NCBI RefSeq assembly: GCF_014127105.1
Contig: NZ_CP059902.1
Span: forward strand, 3,594,501-3,658,500
Source of the DNA: Devosia sp. MC521
GTDB taxonomy: Bacteria > Pseudomonadota > Alphaproteobacteria > Rhizobiales > Devosiaceae
Reading direction: 5' to 3'
DNA length: 64,000 nucleotides
This document shows, one piece after another, positions 1 through 9,056 of this stretch. Every line of letters starts with the position of its first letter. Position 1 is the stretch's first letter. The notes under the pieces are model-generated. The model ran no database searches and had not been told where the DNA came from. It was given only the letters and a program-made list of their open reading frames with translations. A program made the position numbers and the translations under genes.

Positions 1-301
1 TCTGCTCGACGTCGCGCCCCACGTAGCCCACTTCCGTGAACTTAGTCGCTTCAACTTTGACGAAGGGTGCCTGCGCAAGGCGGGCAAGACGGCGAGAAAT
101 CTCAGTCTTGCCAACGCCGGTTGGCCCGATCATCAGGATATTTTTAGGGGTGACCTCGCGGCGCAATTCGGGAGGAAGCTGCTGGCGACGCCAACGATTG
201 CGCAAAGCCACGGCGACGGCGCGCTTGGCGTCGGACTGACCCACAATGTGGCGATCAAGCTCAGAGACAATCTCGCGCGGCGAAAAATTGGTTTCACTCA
301 T
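1..301 (-). CDS. hslU: HslU, ATPase subunit of the HslVU protease (5' part only)
   Basis: ATP-dependent unfoldase that feeds substrates into the HslV peptidase chamber in the cytoplasm. Only the first 100 codons lie in the window; the gene runs off the left edge. The N-terminus reads [20 protein letters not shown] and is followed by GQ, the conserved IVGQ motif of ClpX/HslU AAA+ proteins. A Walker A motif GPTGVGKT lies at about residues 59-66. The start ATG overlaps the stop of the upstream GNAT gene by 8 bases, so the order hslV - GNAT - hslU is a translationally coupled operon. The arrangement with an acetyltransferase between hslV and hslU is familiar in Rhizobiales. Confidence 0.95.
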   Translation of the reverse strand, partial: MSETNFSPREIVSELDRHIVGQSDAKRAVAVALRNRWRRQQLPPELRREVTPKNILMIGPTGVGKTEISRRLARLAQAPFVKVEATKFTEVGYVGRDVEQ

Positions 302-839
302 CTTTTTCACTTTCGGAAGTGCGCTGGGGCGAAGCTGGATGATTATCCAGGAAGCGCACCATCAGGTGTTCGTCGATAAATCGACCATTCACATAGAGGT
401 AGCGGGGCTCTGTCCCATAGACCGTAAAGCCCAGCCGCTTGTAGAGTTTGAGCGCTGGTTCGTTCTCCGACCACACACCGAGATGAAGTTGGATAACGCG
501 GGTCTGCGCATACTCCACAACAGTATTGATCAGTGCTTCAGCCATGCCCGAACCGCGATGTTCGGGGCGAACATAGACCTGAATGAGCCAGCCGCGATGC
601 TGTTCTTTCCGGCCTTCGGCTTGATAAAAGGCTGCAATACCACCGAGCGAGCCTGTGTCGGTCTCCGCTGCAAAGACAGAGAGACTTTCAAGCGTTTCGG
701 TCAGCTCGGCATCGGTCTTTTGCAAAAAGCCCTCTGCTGAAGCGACGAAAGCTTCCGGATGATTGGTGAGGGCTTCAAGCCGAATGGCCCGATAGTTTGC
801 CTCATCCCCTGCCCGCAATTGCCGGATAGAATGGGTCAC
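294..839 (-). CDS. GNAT family N-acetyltransferase between hslV and hslU
   Basis: A 181-residue protein with one GNAT domain. The acetyl-CoA pyrophosphate-binding loop is visible as [10 protein letters not shown] near residue 95, after a VYVRP strand. The later segment ending [10 protein letters not shown] is the classic GNAT motif B. The C-terminal tail is charged (SESEKDE). It starts 2 bases downstream of the hslV stop and its end overlaps the hslU start, so it is co-transcribed with the protease subunits. The substrate cannot be read from sequence; the position is compatible with small-molecule or protein acetylation, but any link to proteolysis is only inferred from operon structure. Confidence 0.85.
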   Translation of the reverse strand: MTHSIRQLRAGDEANYRAIRLEALTNHPEAFVASAEGFLQKTDAELTETLESLSVFAAETDTGSLGGIAAFYQAEGRKEQHRGWLIQVYVRPEHRGSGMAEALINTVVEYAQTRVIQLHLGVWSENEPALKLYKRLGFTVYGTEPRYLYVNGRFIDEHLMVRFLDNHPASPQRTSESEKDE

Positions 840-841
840 GA

Positions 842-1396
842 TTAGAGCTCGATGGTTTCGATCGTCACATTGCCATTGGTGTAGACGCAGATTTCTTCTG
901 CAATCTTCATGGCGCGACGGGCAATATCTTCGGCATCAAGTTCGGTCGCCTGATGGAGAGCGAGTGCAGCCGAATGGGCGTAATTGCCGCCTGAGCCGAT
1001 TGCGATAACGCCATGGTCTGGGGTCAGCACGTCGCCATTGCCGGTGAGGACCAACGTATCGGTCTTGTCGGCAACGATCATCATGGCTTCGAGTTTGCGC
1101 AAATAGCGATCGGTGCGCCAATCCTTGGCTAGTTCCACCGCCGCCCGCATCAACTGATCAGGATATTGCTCAAGCTTGGCTTCGAGCCGTTCGAAGAGGG
1201 TGAAGGCATCAGCGGTCGATCCGGCAAAGCCGCCGATCACCTTGCCACCAGCCAGACGGCGCACCTTGCGCGCGCCATGTTTCATTACGGTTGGGCCAAT
1301 GGATACCTGACCATCGCCAGCCACCACGACCTTATTGCCCTTGCGCACCGACACGATGGTTGTGCCGTGCCACCCGGGAGATTGATGTTCACTCAT
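842..1396 (-). CDS. hslV: HslV, peptidase subunit of the HslVU protease
   Basis: Threonine peptidase that forms the dodecameric proteolytic core with HslU. I chose the ATG at 1396 (184 residues), because the N-terminus then reads [20 protein letters not shown]. The GTT junction is where HslV is processed to expose its catalytic N-terminal Thr (Thr12). Downstream [14 protein letters not shown] and [11 protein letters not shown] are family signatures. An in-frame extension to 1504 exists but adds residues with no HslV character. A weak GGAG lies about 11 bases before the ATG. It diverges from hisB over a 155-bp intergenic region. I looked there for an RpoH promoter like those of dnaK and dnaJ and did not find a convincing one. 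Confidence 0.95.
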   Translation of the reverse strand: MSEHQSPGWHGTTIVSVRKGNKVVVAGDGQVSIGPTVMKHGARKVRRLAGGKVIGGFAGSTADAFTLFERLEAKLEQYPDQLMRAAVELAKDWRTDRYLRKLEAMMIVADKTDTLVLTGNGDVLTPDHGVIAIGSGGNYAHSAALALHQATELDAEDIARRAMKIAEEICVYTNGNVTIETIEL

Positions 1397-1551
1397 GTTG
1401 GGAAAGTCTCCAAACTGTTGATACCTATTTAGGAGGCTTCGCTGAGATTGCAATGCGTGGAGGGAGCGTCGACCAAAGCACAAAGCAACGCAATCTTTAT
1501 GCATCCCCGCATATCTGGTAGGGACGATCCGTCCGCTCGGAGAAAAGACAT

Positions 1552-2139
1552 ATGCGTACCGCTTCCATCGCTCGTAAAACCAATGAGACCGAAATTTCGG
1601 TTAGCATCAATCTCGATGGCACCGGCGCGCATTCTATGAAGACCGGCGTTGGCTTTTTCGACCATATGCTCGATCAGCTTTCCCGCCACTCGCTCATTGA
1701 TATGGAAATTGTCTGCAAGGGCGACCTGCACATTGATTTCCACCATACCGTGGAAGATGTCGGCATTGCGCTTGGCCAAGCAATTCGCGAAGCACTGGGC
1801 GATAAAAAGGGCATTCGCCGTTATGCCTCTTGCGACCTGCCGATGGATGGCACGCTGACCCGTGCCGCGCTCGACGTGTCAGGGCGCGCCTTCTTGGTGT
1901 TCAAGGCAGAGTTCAGCCGCGACAAAATCGGTGACATCGACACCGAGCTGTTCATGGAATTTTTCCAGGCTTTTGCGGTCAACGCTGGCATCACCCTGCA
2001 CATTGAAAACTTCTACTTCGACAACAACCACCATTTGGCCGAGTCGATGTTTAAGGCTGTGGCGCGTGCGCTGCGCGACGCTGTTGAGATTGATCCGCGT
2101 ACTGCAGATCGCATTCCCTCCACCAAGGGCACGCTCTAG
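1552..2139 (+). CDS. hisB: Imidazoleglycerol-phosphate dehydratase
   Basis: Catalyses the sixth step of histidine synthesis, dehydrating imidazole-glycerol phosphate to imidazole-acetol phosphate with Mn-binding His/Glu residues. The 195-residue length fits the monofunctional family. Metal-binding motifs are visible: [13 protein letters not shown] near residue 40, [14 protein letters not shown] near 65, and the distal [12 protein letters not shown] near 160. ATG at 1552 is preceded by a purine-rich GGAGAAAAG. It is the first gene of hisB-hisH-hisA-membrane protein-hisF-hisE-coaA, all on the plus strand. Unlike the enteric enzyme it carries no histidinol-phosphatase domain. Confidence 0.96.
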   Translation: MRTASIARKTNETEISVSINLDGTGAHSMKTGVGFFDHMLDQLSRHSLIDMEIVCKGDLHIDFHHTVEDVGIALGQAIREALGDKKGIRRYASCDLPMDGTLTRAALDVSGRAFLVFKAEFSRDKIGDIDTELFMEFFQAFAVNAGITLHIENFYFDNNHHLAESMFKAVARALRDAVEIDPRTADRIPSTKGTL

Positions 2140-2219
2140 CCCTTTTGTTCTCGGGCGTTTTGCACTAAGTCAGCCCTAACCCCAGCACTCTCGCTCTTTG
2201 CGTGAGGGTGCTCAGTTTC

Positions 2220-2245
2220 CTTCTGCGGTCCCTCGGGCGCAGAAG
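2220..2245 (+). repeat. Inverted repeat in the hisB-hisH spacer
   Basis: CTTCTGCG (2220-2227) and CGCAGAAG (2238-2245) form a perfect 8-bp stem with a 10-base loop, ending 24 bases before the hisH ATG. A second, imperfect hairpin (AGCACTCTC... / ...GAGGGTGCT, about 2184-2212) lies just upstream. No T-run follows either, so they are not simple intrinsic terminators. They could tune or stabilise the intercistronic mRNA; that is inference. Confidence 0.4.
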
Positions 2246-2269
2246 CTATCCTTGAGAAAGGCCATAACC

Positions 2270-2923
2270 ATGAGCACAGTCGCCATTATTGACTACGGCG
2301 CTGGCAATCTGCATTCGGCAGCCAAAGCGTTCGAACGTGTGGCAGCAGAACGCGGTCATGGTGAAAGCGTCATCGTCACCAGCGACCCAGACCTCGTCCG
2401 TGCGGCCACGCGCATCGTCCTCCCCGGCGTCGGCGCCTATGCCGATTGTAAGGCAGGCCTCGATGGCGTCACCGGCATGGTCGACGTGCTGGAAGAAAAA
2501 GTTCTCAACGGCACCACACCCTTTTTGGGCGTTTGTGTTGGCATGCAATTGCTGTCCACCGAAGGTCGCGAGAAGGTGGTTAGCAAGGGCCTCGGTTGGA
2601 TCGACGGCGCGGTGGAGAAAATCACCCCGTCTGACTCAAGCCTTAAAATTCCGCACATGGGCTGGAACACGCTGACCATCACGCGCCCCCATGCGCTCTT
2701 GAAAGACATTCCGGATGGACCTGATGGGCTGCACGCCTATTTCGTCCACTCCTATCACTTCAAAACCGACGCGGCAGAACACCTCTTTGCCACCACCGAA
2801 TATGGTGGCTCGTTCACCGCTTGCGTTGGCCGCGACAATATCTTTGGCACGCAGTTCCACCCGGAAAAGAGCCAAGCGCTTGGCCTGCGTCTCATCAATA
2901 ACTTCTTGGACTGGACCCCATGA
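2270..2923 (+). CDS. hisH: Imidazole glycerol phosphate synthase, glutaminase subunit
   Basis: Class I glutamine amidotransferase that supplies ammonia to HisF. The nucleophile elbow [11 protein letters not shown] holds the catalytic Cys, and [10 protein letters not shown] near the C-terminus holds the His and Glu of the triad. The oxyanion strand PGVGAYADC is also present. I chose ATG at 2270 (217 residues, [16 protein letters not shown]), which puts the conserved IDYGAGN at the N-terminus, over the longer frame from 2198. AGAAAGG lies upstream. The stop overlaps hisA by 4 bases (ATGA), implying translational coupling. Confidence 0.96.
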   Translation: MSTVAIIDYGAGNLHSAAKAFERVAAERGHGESVIVTSDPDLVRAATRIVLPGVGAYADCKAGLDGVTGMVDVLEEKVLNGTTPFLGVCVGMQLLSTEGREKVVSKGLGWIDGAVEKITPSDSSLKIPHMGWNTLTITRPHALLKDIPDGPDGLHAYFVHSYHFKTDAAEHLFATTEYGGSFTACVGRDNIFGTQFHPEKSQALGLRLINNFLDWTP

Positions 2924-3648
2924 TCCTCTTTCCTGCAATCGATCTTAAAGATGGTCAGTGCGTTCGCCTCAAGCTGGGCGATATGGACCAGGCTACTGTC
3001 TTCAACGACAACCCAGCCGCTCAGGCCAAGAGCTTTGAAGATCAGGGTTTTGAATATCTGCACGTGGTCGACCTCAACGGCGCTTTCGCTGGTGAGAGCG
3101 TCAATGGGGGTGCCGTTGAAGAGATTTTGAAAACCGTCAAATTCCCGGTGCAGCTGGGCGGTGGTATCCGCAACCTCGGTCATATCGAAAGCTGGCTCGA
3201 TAAGGGTCTTGCCCGCGTGATCCTCGGTACTGTTGCCGTGCGTGATCCAGCCCTCGTCAAGGAAGCAGCGCAAAAATGGCCGGGCCAAGTTGCTGTTGGT
3301 ATCGACGCGCGCAAAGGCATGGTCGCCGTTGAAGGCTGGGCGGAAACGTCTGAACTTTCCATCCTTGAATTGGCCAAGCGTTTTGAAGGCGCAGGCGTTG
3401 CCGCCATCATCTATACCGACATCGACCGTGATGGCGTTCTGGCTGGCATCAATTGGGAGTCTACTCTTGAGCTTGCTCGCGCCACCTCGATCCCCGTTAT
3501 CGCTTCGGGCGGTCTGGCGTCGATGGATGACATCGAACGCATGACCCAGCCGGAATATGCTGTGCTTGAAGGCGCGATTTCGGGCCGAGCGCTTTACGAT
3601 GGTCGCATTGATTCACGTGAAGCATTGGCACGATTGAAGGCCAAATGA
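2920..3648 (+). CDS. hisA: Phosphoribosylformimino-5-aminoimidazole carboxamide ribotide isomerase
   Basis: TIM-barrel isomerase (ProFAR isomerase) of histidine biosynthesis, 242 residues. Both catalytic aspartates are visible: [12 protein letters not shown] at the N-terminus and [14 protein letters not shown] near residue 168. Phosphate-binding motifs GGGIRN and ASGGLAS are in their expected positions. Coupled to hisH by ATGA at 2920 and to the following small gene by ATGA at 3645. A parS-like sequence (3609-3624) lies inside the last 14 codons. Confidence 0.96.
   Translation: MILFPAIDLKDGQCVRLKLGDMDQATVFNDNPAAQAKSFEDQGFEYLHVVDLNGAFAGESVNGGAVEEILKTVKFPVQLGGGIRNLGHIESWLDKGLARVILGTVAVRDPALVKEAAQKWPGQVAVGIDARKGMVAVEGWAETSELSILELAKRFEGAGVAAIIYTDIDRDGVLAGINWESTLELARATSIPVIASGGLASMDDIERMTQPEYAVLEGAISGRALYDGRIDSREALARLKAK
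3609..3624 (+). promoter_or_regulatory. parS-like ParB site inside hisA
   Basis: TGATTCACGTGAAGCA matches the universal parS TGTTTCACGTGAAACA at 14 of 16 positions and contains the full TTCACGTGAA core. It overlaps codons for IDSREAL near the HisA C-terminus. As a single site it could be chance. It is listed because seven further sites share the same core and the same A at position 3. It is the weakest of the set, having G in place of A in the right half. Confidence 0.5.
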
Positions 3649-3968
3649 GTTCAGTTCGGCACCACCTATTTCCCTGGTGGGGCTATGGCCAGGCCTTGGT
3701 TGTGATTGCTGTGTTTGCCTCAGCCCCACTTGTCGGGACGTTGATTGCCAACACTCTTGCTGTCTTGGCTGGCTGTCAGCTCGTTGATCATAGTGTCACG
3801 AGCTGTCATTTCTTCGGCATGGATTGGGGCCCCGGTCTCTTCATCCTGTCGTTGCTGACTTGGTTTACGACGATCACTTTCCCCATCGCCTGGGGCGCGC
3901 TTTTGGCGTTGATGGTGATCATCACCACCCACCGCATCGCCTGGCGGCTGATGCCGAAAGCGCACTGA
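3645..3968 (+). CDS. Small membrane protein embedded in the his operon
   Basis: A 107-residue protein I do not recognise. It has two clear hydrophobic stretches: about residues 15-38, rich in [20 protein letters not shown], and about residues 65-98. Between them lies a short loop with two or three Cys residues ([13 protein letters not shown]). It starts within the hisA stop (ATGA) and ends 2 bases before hisF, so it is translated as part of the operon. Nothing suggests a catalytic role in histidine synthesis. It may be a lineage-specific inner-membrane protein that moved into the operon. Confidence 0.75.
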   Translation: MSSVRHHLFPWWGYGQALVVIAVFASAPLVGTLIANTLAVLAGCQLVDHSVTSCHFFGMDWGPGLFILSLLTWFTTITFPIAWGALLALMVIITTHRIAWRLMPKAH

Positions 3969-3970
3969 TC

Positions 3971-4771
3971 ATGAGCCTGAAAACCCGTATCATCCCCTGC
4001 CTCGACGTTGCCGGTGGCCGCGTTGTTAAAGGTGTACAGTTTGTCGATCTCGTCGATGCCGGCGATCCGGTTGAAGCCGCGATTGCTTATGACGCCGCCG
4101 GTGCCGATGAGCTAACCTTCCTCGACATCACTGCCAGTCACGAAGGCCGGGACACGATTTTTGACGTTGTCGCCCGTACGGCTGAACACTGCTTTATGCC
4201 GGTGACCGTTGGCGGTGGTGTTCGCACGATTGAAGATATTCGCAAGCTCCTGCTCGCAGGCGCGGACAAGGTCTCGATCAATTCCGCTGCCGTGAACGAC
4301 CCTGACTTTATCGCCCGTGCGGCGGATAAATTTGGCAATCAGTGCATCGTGGTTTCGGTCGACGCCAAGCAGCGTCTCGATGCCAAGGTTGGCGGTGACA
4401 ATCGCTCTGAGTGGGAGATTTACACCCATGGCGGTCGCAAGCCGACTGGCATTGATGCGGTGGAATTTGCTCACCGCATGGTTGAACGTGGCGCGGGCGA
4501 GTTGCTGGTGACCTCCATGGACCGCGACGGTACCAAGTCTGGTTTCGATCTCCAACTCGTGCGCTCTATTGCCGACAGTGTCGATGTGCCTGTTGTTGCC
4601 TCGGGCGGTGTTGGCAATCTCCAGCATTTGGTCGATGGCGTGAAAGAAGGTCATGCGAGCGCTGTGCTCGCGGCCTCGATTTTCCACTTCGGCACTTACA
4701 CCATTCCTGAGGCGAAGCAGTATATGGTCGATCATGGCATTCCCATGCGCATGGACCGCACCAAGCCCTAA
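3971..4771 (+). CDS. hisF: Imidazole glycerol phosphate synthase, cyclase subunit
   Basis: TIM-barrel cyclase that uses ammonia from HisH to form IGP and [25 protein letters not shown] carries the first catalytic Asp and [16 protein letters not shown] the second. Phosphate-binding GGGVRTIED and ASGGVGN are also present. I chose ATG at 3971 (266 residues), since the longer frame from 3824 is the overlap with the upstream membrane-protein gene in another frame. At 266 residues it is slightly longer than the usual 250-258, with the extra residues near [18 protein letters not shown]. It lies 2 bases after the preceding stop. Confidence 0.96.
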   Translation: MSLKTRIIPCLDVAGGRVVKGVQFVDLVDAGDPVEAAIAYDAAGADELTFLDITASHEGRDTIFDVVARTAEHCFMPVTVGGGVRTIEDIRKLLLAGADKVSINSAAVNDPDFIARAADKFGNQCIVVSVDAKQRLDAKVGGDNRSEWEIYTHGGRKPTGIDAVEFAHRMVERGAGELLVTSMDRDGTKSGFDLQLVRSIADSVDVPVVASGGVGNLQHLVDGVKEGHASAVLAASIFHFGTYTIPEAKQYMVDHGIPMRMDRTKP

Positions 4772-4841
4772 GTCAAAGGTGGCGGATGACGCCTCCCCAA
4801 ATGTGTGATTTAAGCCCACTTCAAAGGGGCGGGAGTAATCC

Positions 4842-5156
4842 ATGACACTTGAAGAACTCGAACAGCGTGTCGCTGTGCGCGCTGCAGCTTCACCTGACGA
4901 AAGTTACACCGCCAAATTGATTGCGCGCGGCATCAACAAAGCCTCGCAAAAGCTAGGCGAGGAAGCCACGGAAGCCGTCATCGCTGCGGTGACTGGCGAC
5001 AGGGCTGAACTCGTCAAGGAAGCGGCTGACGTTCTCTACCATCTCTTGGTTGTTCTCAAAGCCGCTGACGTGCCTCTCGTCGAGGTCATGGCTGAGCTTG
5101 ATGCGCGCACAGCCCAATCTGGCCTCGCCGAAAAAGCCTCTCGCAAGGAGCACTAG
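4842..5156 (+). CDS. hisE: Phosphoribosyl-ATP pyrophosphatase
   Basis: Second step of histidine synthesis, removing pyrophosphate from PR-ATP. The 104-residue all-alpha MazG-like protein shows the metal-binding pattern [13 protein letters not shown] followed by [17 protein letters not shown]. It is a stand-alone HisE, not fused to HisI, as is typical of alphaproteobacteria. It begins 70 bases after hisF and ends next to coaA (the TAG overlaps a possible GTG start at 5156). Confidence 0.94.
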   Translation: MTLEELEQRVAVRAAASPDESYTAKLIARGINKASQKLGEEATEAVIAAVTGDRAELVKEAADVLYHLLVVLKAADVPLVEVMAELDARTAQSGLAEKASRKEH

Positions 5157-5158
5157 TG

Positions 5159-6106
5159 ATGGCTAAGCGTCAACGGCCTGACCCCTATCGCACTTTCTCA
5201 AAGGCGGAATGGAGCGCATTGCGCAACGGTCAGCCGATGACGCTGGACGAGGCCGATATTGATCGGCTGCGTTCGCTCTCAGACCCTATTTCTTTGGCTG
5301 AGGCTGAAGAGGTCTATCTGCCGCTTTCGCGCCTTCTCTCCTATTACGTCGAGGCGATCCAAGGCCTGCACCGCGTGTCGAGCCGGTTTCTAAAGTCGCC
5401 CGATGCCAAGGTCCCCTTCATCATTGGTGTGGCGGGTTCTGTCGCTGTCGGCAAGTCGACGACTGCTCGTATTCTGCAAGCGCTGCTCTCGCGCTGGCCG
5501 TCCAACCCCAAGGTCGACCTTGTCACCACCGATGGCTTCCTCCACCCCAATGCGGTGTTGGAAGAGCGTGGTATCATGCACCGCAAGGGTTTCCCTGAAA
5601 GCTATGATCGCGCGCGATTTGTTAGCTTCTTGGCCGATATTAAATCGGGCAAGCGCAATGTGCAGGTCCCGGTCTATTCTCACCTCGTCTATGACATTGT
5701 GAAGGGTGGGGATGTCACCATCGACCGGCCAGACATTTTGATCGTTGAAGGGCTCAATATTCTGCAGCCCGGCGAACTGCCCAAAACCGGCAACCCAATT
5801 CTGTTCGCGTCGGACTTTATCGACTTCTCGATCTATATCGATGCGGAGTTGGAAGACCTCGAGGCTTGGTTCCTTGAGCGCTTCTACCGCCTGCGCGAAA
5901 CCGCATTCCGCGATCCCAATTCCTTCTTCCGCAAATTTGCTGAGATGAGCAAAGAGGAAGCGGGCGAATATGGGCGCAATGTTTGGCGCACCATCAACTT
6001 GCCTAACCTTCTCGAAAACGTACAGCCGACCCGGGGTCGCGCTGACCTCGTTTTGAAGAAGGGTAATAATCATCGAGTCGATGAAGTCCGACTTCGTCGT
6101 CTCTAA
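5159..6106 (+). CDS. coaA: Type I pantothenate kinase
   Basis: Phosphorylates pantothenate in the first committed step of coenzyme A synthesis. The P-loop GVAGSVAVGKSTTAR is at about residues 89-103, and TTDGFLHPN and GFPESYD are family signatures. AAGGAG at 5145-5150 is 8 bases before ATG 5159, so I prefer that start (315 residues) to the GTG at 5156. It is the last gene of the his operon, and an intrinsic terminator follows directly. Confidence 0.95.
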   Translation: MAKRQRPDPYRTFSKAEWSALRNGQPMTLDEADIDRLRSLSDPISLAEAEEVYLPLSRLLSYYVEAIQGLHRVSSRFLKSPDAKVPFIIGVAGSVAVGKSTTARILQALLSRWPSNPKVDLVTTDGFLHPNAVLEERGIMHRKGFPESYDRARFVSFLADIKSGKRNVQVPVYSHLVYDIVKGGDVTIDRPDILIVEGLNILQPGELPKTGNPILFASDFIDFSIYIDAELEDLEAWFLERFYRLRETAFRDPNSFFRKFAEMSKEEAGEYGRNVWRTINLPNLLENVQPTRGRADLVLKKGNNHRVDEVRLRRL

Positions 6107-6118
6107 CGACGCTATCCA

Positions 6119-6144
6119 AGCCCGCGCATGTCGCGGGCTTTTTT
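6119..6144 (+). terminator. Intrinsic terminator of the his-coaA operon
   Basis: AGCCCGCG (6119-6126), a 5-base loop, then CGCGGGCT (6132-6139) running into six T (6139-6144). This is a textbook Rho-independent terminator 12 bases after the coaA stop. The convergent VOC gene ends at 6149. Confidence 0.9.
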
Positions 6145-6148
6145 GTGT

Positions 6149-6499
6149 TTAGTAGGTGCCCTGTTGCGGTTGTGACAGCACAATCAGATTGCCGTCTGGG
6201 TCACGAAATTTAGCCGTTTTGAAAAAGTCGCCAAAGGCTTTGGATACTGGCTTAATGCCGAACATGTCGAGGCGGCTGATCTCTTCGGCAATATCGTCGA
6301 CGATCAGGATCACCATGCTGGCCCCTGCCCGATCCTCATCGGTCACGACGTGCACCCAGCCTCCGCCGGGTAGCTTCCATTCGGCAACATTGCGCATGGT
6401 TTGAGCATCAGCGGGGCGGCCGAACAAATACTCATACCACACGAGCGACTGGCTCAAGTCCTCCACGGCGATGCCAGCCAGCACATTCGTCAGTGTCAT
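6149..6499 (-). CDS. VOC-fold (glyoxalase/bleomycin-resistance) protein
   Basis: A 116-residue single-module vicinal-oxygen-chelate protein. Visible features are the first beta-alpha unit ([17 protein letters not shown]), [17 protein letters not shown] in the middle, and the C-terminal [13 protein letters not shown], a hallmark of the family. I chose the ATG at 6499 because the frame upstream of it has no VOC character and runs under dapB. Substrate unknown; a metal-dependent lyase or dioxygenase-like activity is typical of the fold. It diverges from dapB over 108 bases. Confidence 0.8.
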   Translation of the reverse strand: MTLTNVLAGIAVEDLSQSLVWYEYLFGRPADAQTMRNVAEWKLPGGGWVHVVTDEDRAGASMVILIVDDIAEEISRLDMFGIKPVSKAFGDFFKTAKFRDPDGNLIVLSQPQQGTY

Positions 6500-6607
6500 G
6501 ACAGGGTCGACTTTCTTGGCTTTTCTCCGAATCGTAGCACAGTGTTCGACTTGGAGCGACGCATCAGCACTGCTATAGGCATCAACCATATTCTCGTGGA
6601 GGTTCTT

Positions 6608-7420
6608 ATGACCAAGTTGCGCACCATCGTTGCAGGTGCCGGGGGCCGAATGGGCGCTGCCAATGTGCGCGCTGTCGCCGCTCATCCTGAACTGGAGCTT
6701 GTTGGTGCTCTCGATCGGTCTGGATCTCCCGTGTTGGGCAAAGACGTCGGTGTGCTCGCCGGTCTTGAAGAGCTTGGCGTCGTCGTCACCGATAATGCCG
6801 ATAGCCTGCTCGACAATGCCGATGTGATTATCGACTTCACTGCTCCAGCAGCTTCCGTTGCTCTGGCGCAGAAGGCCGCTGCCAAGGGTATCGTCCACAT
6901 CATTGGCACGACAGGTTGCCTTGAAGCAGACGACGCCGCCATTGCCGAAGCAGGCAAGGCCGGTGCGCGGATCGTTAAGTCAGGCAACTTCTCGCCGGGC
7001 ATGGTGGCCCTGACGGTCCTCGTCGAAAAGGCTGCAGCCGCGCTGTCTGACTACGACGTCGAAATTCTCGAGATGCATCACAATCTGAAGGTGGATGCGC
7101 CTTCTGGCACCGCCTTGATGTTGGGTGAAGCAGCGGCAAAGGGCCGTGGCATTTCCTTGAAGGATAATTCTGTTCGCTCTCGTGACGGCCACACCGGTCC
7201 TCGTGAGTCTGGCACCATTGGCTTTGCTACCCTACGCGGCGGCAGTGTCATTGGCGATCACCACGTCATTTTGGCCGGTCCATCGGAGCGCATCGAGCTC
7301 AATCACCTTGCTCAAGACCGCACCATTTACGCCAATGGCGCCGCTAAGGCAGCGCTCTGGGCACACCGCCAGCCGGCGGGTCTTTACTCCATGGCCGATG
7401 TACTCGGCCTCAACAGCTAA
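6608..7420 (+). CDS. dapB: 4-hydroxy-tetrahydrodipicolinate reductase
   Basis: NAD(P)H-dependent step of the lysine/diaminopimelate pathway, needed for peptidoglycan. The nucleotide-binding motif [16 protein letters not shown] is at residues 8-23, and the catalytic signature [20 protein letters not shown] near 160. [20 protein letters not shown] is the expected downstream block. ATG 6608 (270 residues) puts the Rossmann motif at the N-terminus; the frame open from 6401 overlaps the divergent VOC gene. gpmA follows 11 bases downstream and probably shares the transcript. Confidence 0.95.
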   Translation: MTKLRTIVAGAGGRMGAANVRAVAAHPELELVGALDRSGSPVLGKDVGVLAGLEELGVVVTDNADSLLDNADVIIDFTAPAASVALAQKAAAKGIVHIIGTTGCLEADDAAIAEAGKAGARIVKSGNFSPGMVALTVLVEKAAAALSDYDVEILEMHHNLKVDAPSGTALMLGEAAAKGRGISLKDNSVRSRDGHTGPRESGTIGFATLRGGSVIGDHHVILAGPSERIELNHLAQDRTIYANGAAKAALWAHRQPAGLYSMADVLGLNS

Positions 7421-7431
7421 GGGAATTTTCT

Positions 7432-8046
7432 ATGACCGGCACGCTGATCCTGGTCCGTCACGGCCAGAGCGAGTGGAACCTAAAAAACCTGTTCACCGGG
7501 TGGCGCAATCCAAACCTCACCGAACAAGGTGAAGGGGAAGCCCGCGCAACGGGTAAGGCTTTGAAGGCTGCGGGCATCGCCCCCGACCTCTACTACACCT
7601 CGGGCCTGCGTCGTGCTCAGCACACGCTCGATTTGATGCTTGAGGAAATGGGCGTTCAGAACGTCACCATCACTCGCAATATCGCGCTTAACGAACGCGA
7701 CTATGGCGATCTCGCCGGCCTCAATAAGGATGATGCGCGCGCCAAGTGGGGCGAGGAGCAGGTTGTCATTTGGCGCCGTTCATTTGACGTTCCTCCACCA
7801 GGGGGCGAAAGCCTTAAGGACACGGCAGCTCGTACCGTGCCTTATTATGAGGCCGAAATCCTGCCGCAGCTCAAGGCGGGTAAGACTGTCCTCGTTGCAG
7901 CGCACGGCAATTCCCTGCGGGCTCTCGTCATGGCCATTGAACGTCTGACCCCTGACGAAATTCTGGCGCGCGAAATTGGCACTGGCGAACCCACGATCTA
8001 CAAGATCTCCGCTGATGGAAAATTCGAAGAGCGCGTGACGCTCTAA
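7432..8046 (+). CDS. gpmA: 2,3-bisphosphoglycerate-dependent phosphoglycerate mutase
   Basis: Interconverts 3- and 2-phosphoglycerate in glycolysis. [18 protein letters not shown] holds the phospho-accepting His and [11 protein letters not shown] the second His. [15 protein letters not shown] is a GpmA-specific block. At 204 residues it is the short alphaproteobacterial form of dPGM, lacking part of the C-terminal tail of the about 250-residue enteric enzyme. It lies directly behind dapB and ahead of a strong terminator. Confidence 0.93.
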   Translation: MTGTLILVRHGQSEWNLKNLFTGWRNPNLTEQGEGEARATGKALKAAGIAPDLYYTSGLRRAQHTLDLMLEEMGVQNVTITRNIALNERDYGDLAGLNKDDARAKWGEEQVVIWRRSFDVPPPGGESLKDTAARTVPYYEAEILPQLKAGKTVLVAAHGNSLRALVMAIERLTPDEILAREIGTGEPTIYKISADGKFEERVTL

Positions 8047-8068
8047 GCGACAAGACAAGAGTTTGATG

Positions 8069-8091
8069 AAGGGGCCGAGAGGCCCCTTTTT
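8069..8091 (+). terminator. Intrinsic terminator after gpmA
   Basis: GGGGCC (8071-8076), GAGA loop, GGCCCC (8081-8086), then five T. A strong hairpin just ahead of a parS-like site and the convergent Ada-like gene. Confidence 0.88.
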
Positions 8092-8097
8092 CATTTT

Positions 8098-8113
8098 GGA
8101 TTCACGTGGAACA
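8098..8113 (+). promoter_or_regulatory. parS-like ParB site in the gpmA/ada spacer
   Basis: GGATTCACGTGGAACA matches parS TGTTTCACGTGAAACA at 13 of 16 positions, with the invariant CACGTG core. It lies in the 70-bp spacer between two convergent genes, where no promoter is expected, which favours a chromosome-organisation role over gene regulation. Confidence 0.7.
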
Positions 8114-8116
8114 CTT

Positions 8117-8986
8117 TTAGCTCCTGGTCGAAATCACCCCAGCTTCCCAACCCAATATGGCGCGTTTGCGAGGCACGCCCCAATGATAGCCGGTAAGGGC
8201 GCCGGTTGAGCCAACGACACGGTGGCACGGGATGACAAAGCTAATGGGGTTCCGTCCGACGGCTGCCCCCACCGCCCGTGAGGCTTTGGGCTTGCCAATC
8301 GTGCGCGCCACCTCGGCATAGGTCGCCGCCTGCCCCACCGGAATTTTGAGCAGCGTCTGCCAGACACTCACCTCAAAGTCAGTGCCGATCATGACGAGCT
8401 TGACGGGCTGCTCCGCCGACCAATTTTGTGGCGCGAAGATTTTTACGACCTCGGGTCCAACACGGGCATCGTCCCGAGAAAAGCGTGCCATCGGCCATCG
8501 GCGGGCAAGATCTAAAAATGCGTCTTCGACACTGGTCTCTTCGTCGGCAAAGCCAATGCCGGAAATGCCGTATTCTGTCATCGTGACCACAGCCGTCCCG
8601 AAGGGCGATGGCGCTGTGCCCCAGATCATATCCAGCCCTGCCCCGCCAGTACGGAAAACGCCAGGCGGCATGGCTTCATAGGTGACGAAGAGATCATGAA
8701 GCCGTGAGGTTGATGAGAACCCAACTTCATAGCTCGTGTCCAATACGCTGACATTTTCCGAGAGAAGTTTCTTAGCGTGATTGAGCGCGACAGCTTGGGC
8801 GAAGCTTTTGGGGGAGAGGCCGCACCAGCGCCGAAAGAGATCGGTCAGTTGGCGCTCGGTTAGGCCAATAGCGCGCGCGAAGCGGTCCAGCGCCAACTCA
8901 TCGGCCCCCCGCTCGCTGAGATAGCGAATAGCAGCGCGGATGGTGTCATAGTCCTGTGCGGGAGAAATTTCGGGTCGTTGGTTCAT
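8117..8986 (-). CDS. Ada-like protein: AraC-type HTH plus methylguanine-DNA methyltransferase
   Basis: A 289-residue protein with two parts. Residues about 10-100 form an AraC-type DNA-binding domain (ERQLTDLFRRWCGLSPKSFA, then the EVGFSSTSRLHDLF helix). Residues about 120-285 form an Ogt-type domain with the active-site motif IPCHRVV. The C-terminal GYHWGVPRKRAILGWE is also standard. It transfers alkyl groups from O6-alkylguanine to Cys. The N-terminal zinc domain of E. coli Ada (methyl phosphotriester sensor) is absent, so it cannot sense damage the way Ada does. The gene stands alone, convergent to gpmA. Confidence 0.9.
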   Translation of the reverse strand: MNQRPEISPAQDYDTIRAAIRYLSERGADELALDRFARAIGLTERQLTDLFRRWCGLSPKSFAQAVALNHAKKLLSENVSVLDTSYEVGFSSTSRLHDLFVTYEAMPPGVFRTGGAGLDMIWGTAPSPFGTAVVTMTEYGISGIGFADEETSVEDAFLDLARRWPMARFSRDDARVGPEVVKIFAPQNWSAEQPVKLVMIGTDFEVSVWQTLLKIPVGQAATYAEVARTIGKPKASRAVGAAVGRNPISFVIPCHRVVGSTGALTGYHWGVPRKRAILGWEAGVISTRS

Positions 8987-9056
8987 CGCTCAATTCACCT
9001 CAGAGGCTGGGCTTAGTTTAGCCAGCTTGGAGCGGAACAAGCGACCCGTTTTTGAC

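Noticed and set aside
246-740. Long plus-strand frame under the GNAT gene
   Set aside because: It is antisense to the GNAT gene, which has a clear acetyl-CoA motif and operon context; the plus-strand product has no recognisable features.
1397-1551. RpoH promoter for hslV
   Set aside because: CCTAAAT appears near 1427-1433 on the minus strand, but no CTTG lies at N18, unlike dnaK and dnaJ.
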